Positions 1-6,294 of a stretch of 7,523 bases of DNA are shown piece by piece. Every line of letters begins with the position of its first letter. Within the stretch, counting starts at the first letter, position 1. Under the pieces are notes generated by a model, which searched no databases, was not told where the DNA came from, and was given only the letters and a program-made list of their open reading frames with translations. The position numbers and the translations under genes are program-made. The DNA comes from Pseudomonadota bacterium (GTDB lineage Bacteria; Desulfobacterota; Desulfobulbia; Desulfobulbales; Desulfobulbaceae), in assembly GCA_009778235.1 (NCBI GenBank), contig WRKE01000224.1, positions 1-7,523 of the forward strand, read 5' to 3'.

Positions 1-1128
1 CTGGTAGGTCAAGGCCCGCTCAAGAAGCGCCGCCGAGGCCGGCAGGGCCAGCGGATCGTAGACCACCCGTCGCTTGCCGCCCATACTGAAAGGCCAGCCG
101 CCCTGGCAGTAGGTCTTACCGGCGAGCAGATGCTCCCAATTGGGATAATAGTGCCAGCCGTTCTCGCTCCAGCGCACCGCGCCCGCACCGGCCTCACGCA
201 AGGCCTGGCTCACCGCCGTGGCCCGCTGCGCATCCGGGAGGAGAAAGGTGAGAAAGGTGGCCGAATCGCCCGCCTCATCGAGGATTTCCCGGAATTGGAC
301 CCCAGGCAGCACGCCCACCGCCTCCTGGAAAAAGGTCTTGTTTTTTTTCTGGGCCGCGACGATCCCGTCCAGCTTGGCCAACTGGGCCAGGCCGATGGCG
401 CCCTGGATCTCCATCATTCGGTAGTTGAAGCCGATGAAAGAACGACCCTCGCCGCCCCGGCCGCCCGGGTTGGGCTCATGATCGTGGCCATGGTCCTGGT
501 ATTCGGACATGCGCCGCCACAGGGTCTGGTCGTTGGTGATGCACATGCCGCCCTCGCCGGTGGTCATGGTCTTGACCGCGTCAAAGGAGAAGGTGCCCAC
601 CGCGCCGAAGGTGCCGAGATGCCGGCCGTGCAGCCGGCCGCCGGCCGCCTGGGCCGTGTCTTCGATCACCGGAATGTTGTGCCGGTCGGCAACCGCCTTG
701 ATCGCCTCAATCCTCGCCTGGGCACCCATCATGTGGACCGGGATGATCGCCTTGGTCCTGGGGGTGATCTTTTTTTCCAGGTCAACGGGGTCCATGTTCA
801 GGGTCAGGTCGACCTCGGTGAACACCGGCACAGCGCCGCAGTCGAGAATCGCCTCCCAGGTGGCGACAAAGGTGAAACCCTGGGTGATGACCTCGTCGCC
901 CTCGCCCACCCCGAGTGCCGCCAGGGCGACCTTGAGGGCGGCGGTTCCCGAAGTGACCGCCTGGGCGTGGGCCGCGCCGGTGTAGGCGGCAAAGGCCCGC
1001 TCGAATTCGAGCACCTTCCACACCCCCTGACGTTGAGCCGCAAACTCATAGCGAAAGAGCACACCGCTCTCCAGCACCTCCATCACCTGCGCCTTTTCCT
1101 CAGCGCCAAAAATCTCGAAACCAGGCAC
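1..1128 (-). CDS. DegT/DnrJ/EryC1/StrS-family PLP aminotransferase, KdnA-like (3' end outside window)
   Basis: The 376 codons in the window are open and run off the left edge, so only a short C-terminus is missing if it is a normal 380-420 residue member. This fold-type I enzyme uses pyridoxal phosphate to transfer an amino group, usually from glutamate, to a nucleotide- or octulosonate-type keto sugar in the cytoplasm. Visible signatures are the phosphate-binding SGTAAL (residues 60-65), the IEDTAQ motif with Asp157 for the pyridine nitrogen, and the SFDAVKTMTTGEGG segment with Lys186 as the likely Schiff-base lysine. The MPGFE start, GVLFRY (22-27), the His-rich EYQDHGHDH segment (209-217) and GDSATFL (287-293) recall KdnA, which makes 8-amino-Kdo in Shewanella. 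That subfamily call is from memory and tentative. The start is GTG at 1128, six bases after AGAGG, although TTG at 1134 is in frame. It is the last visible gene of the TPR-panC operon. Confidence 0.88.
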   Translation of the reverse strand, partial: MPGFEIFGAEEKAQVMEVLESGVLFRYEFAAQRQGVWKVLEFERAFAAYTGAAHAQAVTSGTAALKVALAALGVGEGDEVITQGFTFVATWEAILDCGAVPVFTEVDLTLNMDPVDLEKKITPRTKAIIPVHMMGAQARIEAIKAVADRHNIPVIEDTAQAAGGRLHGRHLGTFGAVGTFSFDAVKTMTTGEGGMCITNDQTLWRRMSEYQDHGHDHEPNPGGRGGEGRSFIGFNYRMMEIQGAIGLAQLAKLDGIVAAQKKNKTFFQEAVGVLPGVQFREILDEAGDSATFLTFLLPDAQRATAVSQALREAGAGAVRWSENGWHYYPNWEHLLAGKTYCQGGWPFSMGGKRRVVYDPLALPASAALLERALTYQ

Positions 1129-1134
1129 GATCAA

Positions 1135-1140
1135 CCTCTT
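1135..1140 (-). promoter_or_regulatory. Ribosome binding site of the aminotransferase gene
   Basis: Read on the minus strand this is AAGAGG, followed by six bases and then GTG at 1128. It abuts the in-frame TTG at 1134 directly, leaving no spacer, so it favours the GTG start and the N-terminus MPGFE. The 66-base gap to panC holds no promoter or terminator that I can see, which fits read-through from panC. Confidence 0.6.
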
Positions 1141-1194
1141 GTTGTTGGGAGAAAAGATGGGCCATCCGCAGGACCGGCCGCACGTATTGCGCCG

Positions 1195-2055
1195 CTATCG
1201 CGGCAGGACGAAACCGTTGTCGATCAGGCGAACCTTACCGGCCTTGCCGTCGACATGCACCGCCAGGGCCAGAATCGTGCGCTCGTCGACCGCCTCGACC
1301 GCTTCCAGGCTGTCGCCGTCGACAAAGCTGGCATAATCAATGGCCGTGCCAACAAAGGAATGGATATGGCGCTCCACCATCCGCCCCAACTCGGCCGTGG
1401 CCCGCACGCCCCGGGCCGCCTCGGCGCGGACCAGTTGCAAGGCGGAGGACAGGCTGAGCGCCGCCGCCCGGTTGGCCGGGTCGAGGTTGGCGTTGCGGGA
1501 ACTCATGGCCAGGCCGTCGGCTTCCCGGACAATGGGGTGGCCAACGATCCGCACCGGGATATTGAGGTCAGCCACCATCCGGCGGATGATCGCCAACTGC
1601 TGGAAATCTTTCTCGCCGAACACAGCCGCCGCGGGTTGGACAATGTTGAACAGCTTGGTCACCACCGTGGTCACCCCGGCGAAATGAACCGGACGGCTCC
1701 TGCCGCAGAGATGGGTGGATAGCTGTTTGACCCGCACCTCGGTCTGAAAGCCCGCCAGATACATCAAATCCGGGGTCGGGGCGAACACCGCGGCCACAGG
1801 CTCTTTGCGGGCCAAGTCCATATCATGTTCAAAATTACGGGGATAGCTGGCCAAATCCTCGTTGGGCCCGAACTGGGTGGGATTGACGAACAGGCTCACC
1901 ACCACCGTGTCGCCCAGCTCGGCCGCCCGCCGCATCAGACTGAGGTGGCCCTGGTGGAAAAACCCCATGGTGGGCACCAGAACGATGCGCCTCCCCTCCT
2001 GGGACCGGGCCTTTGACCACGCCTGCATCTCCGAAGGCTTCTGAAGGATGTCCAT
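1195..2055 (-). CDS. panC: Pantoate--beta-alanine ligase (pantothenate synthetase)
   Basis: PanC joins pantoate to beta-alanine with ATP, through a pantoyl-adenylate intermediate, to give pantothenate, the precursor of coenzyme A. It acts as a cytoplasmic dimer. The 286-residue product has the normal family length. The nucleotidyltransferase signature VPTMGFFHQGH holds the HxGH pair His34 and His37. FVNPTQFGPNEDL (56-68) and GEKDFQQL (147-154) are the substrate- and ATP-binding segments, and MSSRN (184-188) is the KMSKS-like loop. The usual family text is PTMGALHEGH, so Phe-Phe and Gln here are a mild variant. I chose ATG at 2055, whose A is also the last base of the upstream stop codon (TGATG); GTG at 2058 is also in frame. 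The weak GGA six bases upstream suggests translational coupling to the TPR gene. No other pantothenate gene is in the window. Confidence 0.97.
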   Translation of the reverse strand: MDILQKPSEMQAWSKARSQEGRRIVLVPTMGFFHQGHLSLMRRAAELGDTVVVSLFVNPTQFGPNEDLASYPRNFEHDMDLARKEPVAAVFAPTPDLMYLAGFQTEVRVKQLSTHLCGRSRPVHFAGVTTVVTKLFNIVQPAAAVFGEKDFQQLAIIRRMVADLNIPVRIVGHPIVREADGLAMSSRNANLDPANRAAALSLSSALQLVRAEAARGVRATAELGRMVERHIHSFVGTAIDYASFVDGDSLEAVEAVDERTILALAVHVDGKAGKVRLIDNGFVLPR

Positions 2056-2750
2056 CACTTTTCCAATTGGTTGAGCCGCGCTTGCACCATGTCCCGCATC
2101 GGGTTGGCCATGCCCTGGCCTGGCTGGATGGCGGTGAGTTCCATATATTTATTGTACATGGCCACCGCCTCGTCCGGCTTGCCCATCTGTTCGTTCAACC
2201 GCCCCAGCGCCTGAAAGGCCGAAGCGGCGAAATTGTTGCCCAGGGCGGCCAATTCGGTATTGAAGGCCACGGCTTGGTCAAACTGCTTCTCGTTCTCGCA
2301 AAGGCCGGCCAATTTCGTCAGCACCAACGGCTTGAGCGGCGAGCTGGCCGAAAGAGCGGCGTTGATTTCCGTCAGCCGGCCGATCGCCTGGGTCCGCTGC
2401 CCCTCTTGCTCATCGAGAAATGCCAGATCGATCCGGGCCCAGCGTCCCGAGGAGGTCGAGCTGAAATCCAGGGCCACCTGCTCCAGCAATTTCCGGTTGT
2501 CCTGTTTGGCGGCAAGGGCGGCATCCAGGGCCGCGGCCCCCTTTTCCTCCTGGTATTCCCGCCAGGTGGAAAACCCTGCCGTGCCGAGGACCACCACCAG
2601 GATCACCGTGACCGCCAGCCAGATGAGCCACAGATGCCGCCGAATGAAAAGAACGGCCTTGCGCGGCAGATTGAACTGTTCCAGCAACCCCGCTTGGGTG
2701 AGGGGTTGAAATTTGACTGTGTCCCGATCGATGGAATTCTGCTCCGCCAT
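2055..2750 (-). CDS. Single-pass membrane protein with periplasmic TPR-like domain (YfgM-like)
   Basis: The product has 231 residues. A cytoplasmic tail of about 38 residues ending in basic residues (RRH) is followed by one strongly hydrophobic helix (about 40-60, LWLIWLAVTVILVVV). The rest is an Ala/Leu/Gln-rich helical region with TPR-like repeats (about 105-205; for example FDQAVAFNTELAAL and KPDEAVAMYNKYMEL). This layout and the Met/Leu-spaced C-terminus resemble YfgM, a SecYEG-associated chaperone-network protein of E. coli, and similar TPR_21-type proteins. The exact role here is inferred only. The in-frame ATG at 2804 would add 18 residues, but AGGGAG at 2761-2766 supports the ATG at 2750. 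It is the first gene of the operon and overlaps panC by one base, which says more about transcription than about a shared function. Confidence 0.8.
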   Translation of the reverse strand: MAEQNSIDRDTVKFQPLTQAGLLEQFNLPRKAVLFIRRHLWLIWLAVTVILVVVLGTAGFSTWREYQEEKGAAALDAALAAKQDNRKLLEQVALDFSSTSSGRWARIDLAFLDEQEGQRTQAIGRLTEINAALSASSPLKPLVLTKLAGLCENEKQFDQAVAFNTELAALGNNFAASAFQALGRLNEQMGKPDEAVAMYNKYMELTAIQPGQGMANPMRDMVQARLNQLEK

Positions 2751-2760
2751 GCGGCACAAG

Positions 2761-2766
2761 CTCCCT
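2761..2766 (-). promoter_or_regulatory. Ribosome binding site of the TPR gene
   Basis: On the minus strand this reads AGGGAG, ten bases before ATG at 2750. The spacing is at the long end of the normal range. It lies inside the longer reading frame that begins at 2804, so it argues for the shorter protein starting MAEQNS, which also places the membrane helix at a usual distance from the N-terminus. Confidence 0.5.
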
Positions 2767-2796
2767 GAAATAATTAAAAAATATTGATCTGTGTCT

Positions 2797-2810
2797 GGCC
2801 GCATGCGGCC
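2797..2810. repeat. Perfect 14-base palindrome in the TPR-panC leader
   Basis: GGCCGCATGCGGCC is its own reverse complement. It lies 47 bases upstream of the TPR start, between that gene and the candidate promoter at 2945-2950, so it would be transcribed in the leader. It could be a protein-binding dyad or part of an RNA stem. There is no T tract directly after it on either strand, so it is not a classical terminator. Confidence 0.4.
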
Positions 2811-2820
2811 TTGCGGGAAA

Positions 2821-2848
2821 AGGGGAAACCAGCCAACCGGTTGCCCCT
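2821..2848. other. Hairpin-forming inverted repeat in the divergent region
   Basis: AGGGG-A-AACC pairs with GGTT-G-CCCCT: nine base pairs around one A/G mismatch, with an eight-base loop. The loop overlaps a ten-base palindrome CAACCGGTTG (2834-2843). Read on the minus strand the stem is followed by TTTTCCC, which is a poor T tract. A regulatory leader stem or a weak terminator are both possible; function is not shown. Confidence 0.4.
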
Positions 2849-2921
2849 GGTGGCCGGCGACGCGTCAGGAAAATACCCATTGCGCGGAGCCGGTCATGCC
2901 GGTACAAAATGAATAAAAAAA

Positions 2922-2949
2922 TTGTCCTGGCATACAGCGTGCCGATTAT
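2922..2949 (+). promoter_or_regulatory. Candidate sigma-70-type promoter for xseA
   Basis: TTGTCC (2922-2927) is followed by a 16-base spacer and GATTAT (2944-2949), each matching four of six consensus bases. Transcription would begin near 2956 and give a leader of about 200 bases before the xseA start at 3158. This is read by eye. The -10 overlaps the opposite-strand TATAAT, so the two may form one bidirectional promoter. Confidence 0.3.
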
Positions 2950-2950
2950 A
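2945..2950 (-). promoter_or_regulatory. Candidate -10 element for the TPR-panC-aminotransferase operon
   Basis: The minus strand reads a perfect TATAAT here. No good -35 lies 16-18 bases upstream; the region holds GATGCT and a run of eight T, which might act as an UP-like element. Transcription would begin near 2938, giving a leader of about 190 bases that includes the hairpin at 2821-2848 and the palindrome at 2797-2810. Confidence 0.4.
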
Positions 2951-3023
2951 CCCCGGCGGGAAAAAAAAGCATCAGGCAAAGGCGACCATCTAAGCAAAAA
3001 CCAACCTGCGGCGGACCCCCAAC

Positions 3024-3060
3024 CGGCCAGCGGACTTGGCCGCACCTCTATCCTTTTTTT
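3024..3060 (+). other. Hairpin plus T tract in the xseA leader
   Basis: CGGCCA (3024-3029) pairs with TGGCCG (3037-3042) across a seven-base loop. A run of seven T follows at 3054-3060, but 11 bases after the stem rather than directly. It looks like a degenerate intrinsic terminator or an attenuator-like element about 100 bases before xseA. The gap makes a working terminator doubtful. The rest of 3061-3157 shows no clear element other than the xseA ribosome binding site. Confidence 0.25.
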
Positions 3061-3147
3061 GACCAGAGCCCCTCCATGTCCAGACCTCTTTATGTTCTCT
3101 ACCAGTCGACGCGCCGCCATGGAGCCGCGCCCGGCCGCTCGACTTTC

Positions 3148-3151
3148 AGGG
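3148..3151 (+). promoter_or_regulatory. Ribosome binding site that fixes the xseA start
   Basis: AGGG lies six bases before ATG at 3158. Earlier in-frame ATG codons at 2909, 3092 and 3119 would add 83, 22 or 13 residues with low-complexity Pro/Arg-rich sequence that does not look like XseA, so the start at 3158 is preferred. Confidence 0.6.
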
Positions 3152-3157
3152 CTTTTC

Positions 3158-4564
3158 ATGGATGAGCGCCGCGTCCTTACCGTCACCGAATTAAATAACT
3201 CCATTCGCAGCCTGCTGGAGGGCCGATTTCCCTTTGTCAGTGTTGCCGGCGAGATTTCCAATCTCCACCGTCCCGCCTCCGGCCACCTCTACTTCACCCT
3301 CAAGGATGGAGGGGCCCAGCTCAGGGCGGTGCTGTTCAAGATCCAGCAACGGTACCTAACCCATGTTCCCAAAGACGGCATGCACGTGGTCTGCCGGGGC
3401 CGGATCTCGGTGTACGAGCCGAGGGGCGAATATCAGTTGATTGCCGACACCGTGGAGATCCAGGGCACAGGCGCCCTCCACCAGGCCTTTGAAACGCTGA
3501 AGCGACGGCTGGCTGCCGAGGGCTTGTTCGATGAGCAGTTCAAGCGACCTTTGCCGCCCTTCCCGGCCCACATCACCCTGATCACCTCTCCCCTGGGGGC
3601 CGCGGTCCACGACTTCATCCGCATCGCCACCCGGCGCTGGCCGCCGATCCGCATCGCGGTCTATCCGGCGGCCATGCAAGGCGACCAGGCCGCGGCCGAA
3701 ATAAGCCGGGCCATTACGACCATCAACACCAGCCTGGCCACCGACTTGATCGTCCTCTGCCGGGGAGGCGGTTCAACCGAGGATCTGTGGGCCTTCAACG
3801 ACGAATCCCTGGCCCGGGTGATCCGGGCGTCCGCCCTGCCGGTGGTCAGCGCGGTCGGCCATGAAATCGATTTCACCATCGCCGATCTGGCCGCCGATTT
3901 CCGGGCTCCGACTCCCAGCGGGGCAGCGGAACTGCTGGTTCCGGACCATGAGGCCCTGCACGCCGGGATAGACCGGTTGCACGCCCAGATGTGCCGCAGC
4001 CTGCGCCACAGGATCGAGCGGAACGAACAGCGGCTGCGGTTTGCCCGCCAGCAACTGATGACCATGCCCTACCCCTTGGATCAGCTTCGGTTTCGGCTCG
4101 ACCAGTTACGGGTGCACCTGGACCGTGGCCTGGACAGCCTGCTGGCCGAGCGGACTCGGCAGCTCAACCAAACCTTGCTCCGCCTGGCCCCCTTCCATCC
4201 CGGCCACCTCCTGGACCTGCGCGAACAGCGGGTGCACGGGCTCGGCGCCAGGCTGGCCCAGGCCGTTTTTTCCCGCATTCACGCCGGAGAGGCACAACTC
4301 GCCAGAACTGCGGGAATCCTTCAGGCGGTCAGTCCGCTGGCCACCCTGGCCCGGGGCTATGCCATCGTGCGAACCACAGGGAAACGACAGCGGCTGGTGA
4401 CCGAAGCGACACAGGTCCGCCCCGGTGACCAACTGGCAATCATGCTCCGCCAGGGACACCTGGTCTGCAGGGTGGAGTCGAGCGAGGGGGAAACAGCGCA
4501 ACAGGAAAGCGGTGAACAACGGAAAAAAACGGACGATCAATCGAGCGCGGCGTCGACCTTCTGA
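3158..4564 (+). CDS. xseA: Exodeoxyribonuclease VII large subunit
   Basis: XseA is the catalytic subunit of exonuclease VII, which degrades single-stranded DNA from both ends to oligonucleotides in repair and recombination. The 468-residue product is close to E. coli XseA (456). An N-terminal OB-fold spans about 6-100 (VAGEISNLHRPASGHLYFTL at 29-48, YEPRGEYQ at 86-93). The catalytic domain follows with the HDF segment (Asp152), CRGGGSTEDLWAFND (201-215, Arg202) and SAVGHEIDFTIAD (231-243, His235 and Asp238). These match the residues implicated in E. coli (Asp155, Arg205, His238, Asp241). A long Arg/Gln/Leu-rich helical segment (about 265-385) and SPLATLARGYAIV (around 390-402) come next, then a polar tail. 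No xseB small-subunit gene follows; instead the 3' end overlaps a convergent gene by 28 bases. It is the only plus-strand gene here. Confidence 0.97.
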   Translation: MDERRVLTVTELNNSIRSLLEGRFPFVSVAGEISNLHRPASGHLYFTLKDGGAQLRAVLFKIQQRYLTHVPKDGMHVVCRGRISVYEPRGEYQLIADTVEIQGTGALHQAFETLKRRLAAEGLFDEQFKRPLPPFPAHITLITSPLGAAVHDFIRIATRRWPPIRIAVYPAAMQGDQAAAEISRAITTINTSLATDLIVLCRGGGSTEDLWAFNDESLARVIRASALPVVSAVGHEIDFTIADLAADFRAPTPSGAAELLVPDHEALHAGIDRLHAQMCRSLRHRIERNEQRLRFARQQLMTMPYPLDQLRFRLDQLRVHLDRGLDSLLAERTRQLNQTLLRLAPFHPGHLLDLREQRVHGLGARLAQAVFSRIHAGEAQLARTAGILQAVSPLATLARGYAIVRTTGKRQRLVTEATQVRPGDQLAIMLRQGHLVCRVESSEGETAQQESGEQRKKTDDQSSAASTF

Positions 4565-4995
4565 TCAATGTAGGCAATGGCCTTGGCCAGTTGCTGCGGA
4601 TTCTTGCGGGCAGTGGCGCGAAGGATGTCGCCCCAGGCCATCAGCATGAGGGAATCGACCTTGCGTACCGAATTGGGGCGGCACCATTCCATGCCGATCT
4701 TCAAGCCCAGGTTATCCAGCGCCACCTTCTGGGCTGACCGCTGCTCCGGCGGGGTTTTGGCAAGGATCTCGGCGGAAATTTCTTGCCAGCCATCGGACAG
4801 GAAATTGCCATCCTGAAAGGTCTTGAACCATTTCCGCTCTTCCGGGGTGAGCGAAGCCGGGATCTCATAGGTGGAGACAGGGTCATCCGCCGGCCCCGCC
4901 ACCACCGACGCCAGGGCATCTCCCGCTACGGCGGGAGAGACATTGCCACTGGACACGGCAAGGGATAAGGCGAGGGCGGCGACTACTTTTTTCAC
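4537..4995 (-). CDS. Small exported protein of unknown function
   Basis: I do not recognise this 152-residue protein. Residues 1-24 form a Sec signal peptide: MKK, an Ala/Leu/Val-rich core and a cleavage site after AVA (24/25). No lipobox cysteine is present, so the mature protein of about 128 residues should be soluble in the periplasm. It is rich in charged helical sequence, with LTPEERKWFKTFQDG (49-63), three Trp outside the signal region, and one cysteine in EWCRPN. There is no membrane helix and no catalytic motif that I know. The start is GTG at 4995, six bases after GGGAG (5002-5006). A promoter of its own lies at 5035-5063, so it is probably monocistronic. Its last 28 bases overlap the end of xseA tail to tail. 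Codon use looks like its neighbours. The coding call is strong because of signal peptide, ribosome site and promoter together. Confidence 0.82.
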   Translation of the reverse strand: MKKVVAALALSLAVSSGNVSPAVAGDALASVVAGPADDPVSTYEIPASLTPEERKWFKTFQDGNFLSDGWQEISAEILAKTPPEQRSAQKVALDNLGLKIGMEWCRPNSVRKVDSLMLMAWGDILRATARKNPQQLAKAIAYIDQKVDAALD

Positions 4996-5001
4996 AACAT
5001 A

Positions 5002-5006
5002 CTCCC
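5002..5006 (-). promoter_or_regulatory. Ribosome binding site of the small exported protein
   Basis: GGGAG on the minus strand stands six bases before the GTG at 4995. This fixes the non-ATG start, which in turn gives the MKK N-terminus typical of a signal peptide. Confidence 0.6.
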
Positions 5007-5034
5007 AAGATTCTGGAATGTTACCGTTGATGTC

Positions 5035-5063
5035 AATCTAACACGCCAGGCCGCGGCCGTCAA
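5035..5063 (-). promoter_or_regulatory. Sigma-70-type promoter of the small exported protein gene
   Basis: On the minus strand TTGACG (5058-5063, five of six) is followed by a 17-base spacer and TAGATT (5035-5040, four of six). The expected start point is near 5028, about 33 bases before the GTG. The ten-base palindrome GGCCGCGGCC (5049-5058) fills much of the spacer. A second, perfect TTGACA at 5031-5036 has only a poor -10 (GAATCT, 5008-5013), which would place the start on the ribosome site, so it is less likely. The rest of 5064-5118 is AT-rich and shows no clear cobT terminator. Confidence 0.5.
5049..5058. repeat. Ten-base GC palindrome inside the promoter spacer
   Basis: GGCCGCGGCC is self-complementary and lies between the -10 and -35 elements of the promoter at 5035-5063. 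A repressor bound there would block transcription, but such short GC palindromes also arise by chance in GC-rich DNA, so an operator role is only a possibility. Confidence 0.25.
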
Positions 5064-5118
5064 GAACCGCTCCCACGAAAATACAATTTTTTATACCTCG
5101 TTTCTGACCATTCCCCGC

Positions 5119-6204
5119 TCAAGCCGCGCCACTGACCCCAGCCTCGGCAAAGGTCGCCACCTCGGTCAGGACCGCCACTGCCGCATCCAACAGAGGCATT
5201 GCCAACACGGCGCCGGTGCCTTCGCCCAGCCGGAGGTTGAGATCAAGCAGGGGTTTGTGCCGCAGGTGCGAGAGAAGCGCGCCATGGCCGGGCTCGCCGC
5301 TTAAGTGGGCGCAAATGAAAAAATCCCGGACAAAAGGCTCCAGGGACACAGCGATCATCGCGCCGGCGGTGGCGATCAGGCCGTCGATGATCACCGGTTT
5401 GCGCTGGGCCGCCGCGCCGATGATCAGGCCGGCAATGGCCCCAATCTCGAAACCGCCCACCTTGGCCAGCACATCGAGGCCATCCTTGGCATCAGGCTTG
5501 TTGATGGCCAAGGCCTTTTCGATCACCGTAATCTTGTGCTGGAGCCGCTGGTCGTCAATCCCGGTTCCCCGACCGGTGAGTTCCGCCACCTTCCTGCCGG
5601 TGAAGGCTGCGGCAATGGCGGTGCTGGGCGTGGTATTGCCTATTCCCATCTCGCCGGTGGCAAACACGTCGGTGGTGGTAGCCAGGCTGTTGGCGATTTC
5701 GATCCCGGCCTCGACCGCCATGACCGCATGGGTCCGGCTCATGGCTGGCCCAAAAGCGATGTTCGCCGTGCCCCGGCCTATTTTTTTGGCGATCACCGCC
5801 CCGGTGCGCACCAGGTCGGAAAAATCGTCACGGGCGCCGACATCGACCACCAAAACCTCAGCCCCGGCGCAACGGGCCAGGGCATTGATCCCCGCGCCGC
5901 CGCGGACAAAATTGTACACCATCTGGGCGGTGACCTCGGCCGGATAGTGGGAAACTCCCTCGGCCGCCACCCCGTGATCGCCCACCATGACCACCACCTT
6001 TTTCCGGACTACCGGCGGCGTAAGCGCTCGGGTCATTCCGGCCAGGTCAACGGCCAGGTCCATGAGATCGCCCAAGGCCCAGTGGGGCATGGTCAGTTGC
6101 CCAAGCCGCTCCTCGGCCCGCTGGCGATAGCCCGCGTCCTGGGGATAGATGGTGCGAAAGGTCGCATCTAAGAAACTGAGTCCGTTCTTGCTTGGCATGC
6201 CCAT
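5119..6204 (-). CDS. cobT: Nicotinate-nucleotide--dimethylbenzimidazole phosphoribosyltransferase
   Basis: CobT transfers the phosphoribosyl group of nicotinate mononucleotide to 5,6-dimethylbenzimidazole or a related base, making alpha-ribazole phosphate for the lower ligand of cobalamin. The 361-residue product fits the family (about 350). Signatures include VVMVGDHGVAAEGVS (VMVGDHGV core), NFVRGGAGINALA, GEMGIGNTTPSTA, GRGTGIDD, DGLDVLAKVGGFEIG and the C-terminal LRLGEGTGA. In the last, Glu328 corresponds to the catalytic base Glu317 of Salmonella CobT. The reading frame is open upstream to 6540 only because it shadows the next gene; the start is ATG at 6204 or 6198, and neither has a strong ribosome site. 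The gene lies 164 bases downstream of the DUF89-like gene on the same strand. No other cobalamin gene is in the window, so lower-ligand assembly enzymes must be elsewhere, or the cell salvages corrinoids. Confidence 0.96.
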   Translation of the reverse strand: MGMPSKNGLSFLDATFRTIYPQDAGYRQRAEERLGQLTMPHWALGDLMDLAVDLAGMTRALTPPVVRKKVVVMVGDHGVAAEGVSHYPAEVTAQMVYNFVRGGAGINALARCAGAEVLVVDVGARDDFSDLVRTGAVIAKKIGRGTANIAFGPAMSRTHAVMAVEAGIEIANSLATTTDVFATGEMGIGNTTPSTAIAAAFTGRKVAELTGRGTGIDDQRLQHKITVIEKALAINKPDAKDGLDVLAKVGGFEIGAIAGLIIGAAAQRKPVIIDGLIATAGAMIAVSLEPFVRDFFICAHLSGEPGHGALLSHLRHKPLLDLNLRLGEGTGAVLAMPLLDAAVAVLTEVATFAEAGVSGAA

Positions 6205-6237
6205 ATCTTGCTGAAAAAGAGGTGATCCGATTTTTTT

Positions 6238-6272
6238 GCTGGCCCGGACCGGCGGCCCGCTAAGCGGCCAGC
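6238..6272. repeat. GC-rich inverted repeat in the cobT leader
   Basis: GCTGGCC (6238-6244) is perfectly complementary to GGCCAGC (6266-6272), with a GC-rich 21-base interior. CCGC (6257-6260) and GCGG (6264-6267) can pair as an alternative around TAA. A run of seven T lies at 6231-6237. Read toward cobT the stem is followed by A, and on the plus strand the T run precedes the stem, so it is not a terminator in either direction. It would lie in the cobT 5' leader. Confidence 0.4.
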
Positions 6273-6294
6273 GCCCTGTTCCAATTCCAAACCA

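Noticed and set aside
341..348. Eight-A tract within the aminotransferase gene forming an A-AAA-AAC slippery heptamer in phase
   Set aside because: The normal frame continues into conserved family sequence, and I see no evident downstream stimulatory structure, so programmed frameshifting is not needed. It may be a slippage-prone mutational site.
130..1722. A 530-codon open frame on the plus strand, antisense to the aminotransferase and panC genes
   Set aside because: It is in register with the minus-strand aminotransferase codons and arises from GC-rich codon use. Its product has no recognisable motif, while both opposite-strand proteins are clear family members.
2909..3157. N-terminal extension of xseA from ATG at 2909
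   Set aside because: XseA proteins begin close to the OB-fold. The extension is Pro/Arg-rich, covers the promoter and hairpin region, and a good ribosome site precedes the ATG at 3158.
5064..5118. AT-rich stretch after cobT as an intrinsic terminator
   Set aside because: There are A and T runs near 5080-5097, but I could not find a stable GC stem directly before a T run on the minus strand.
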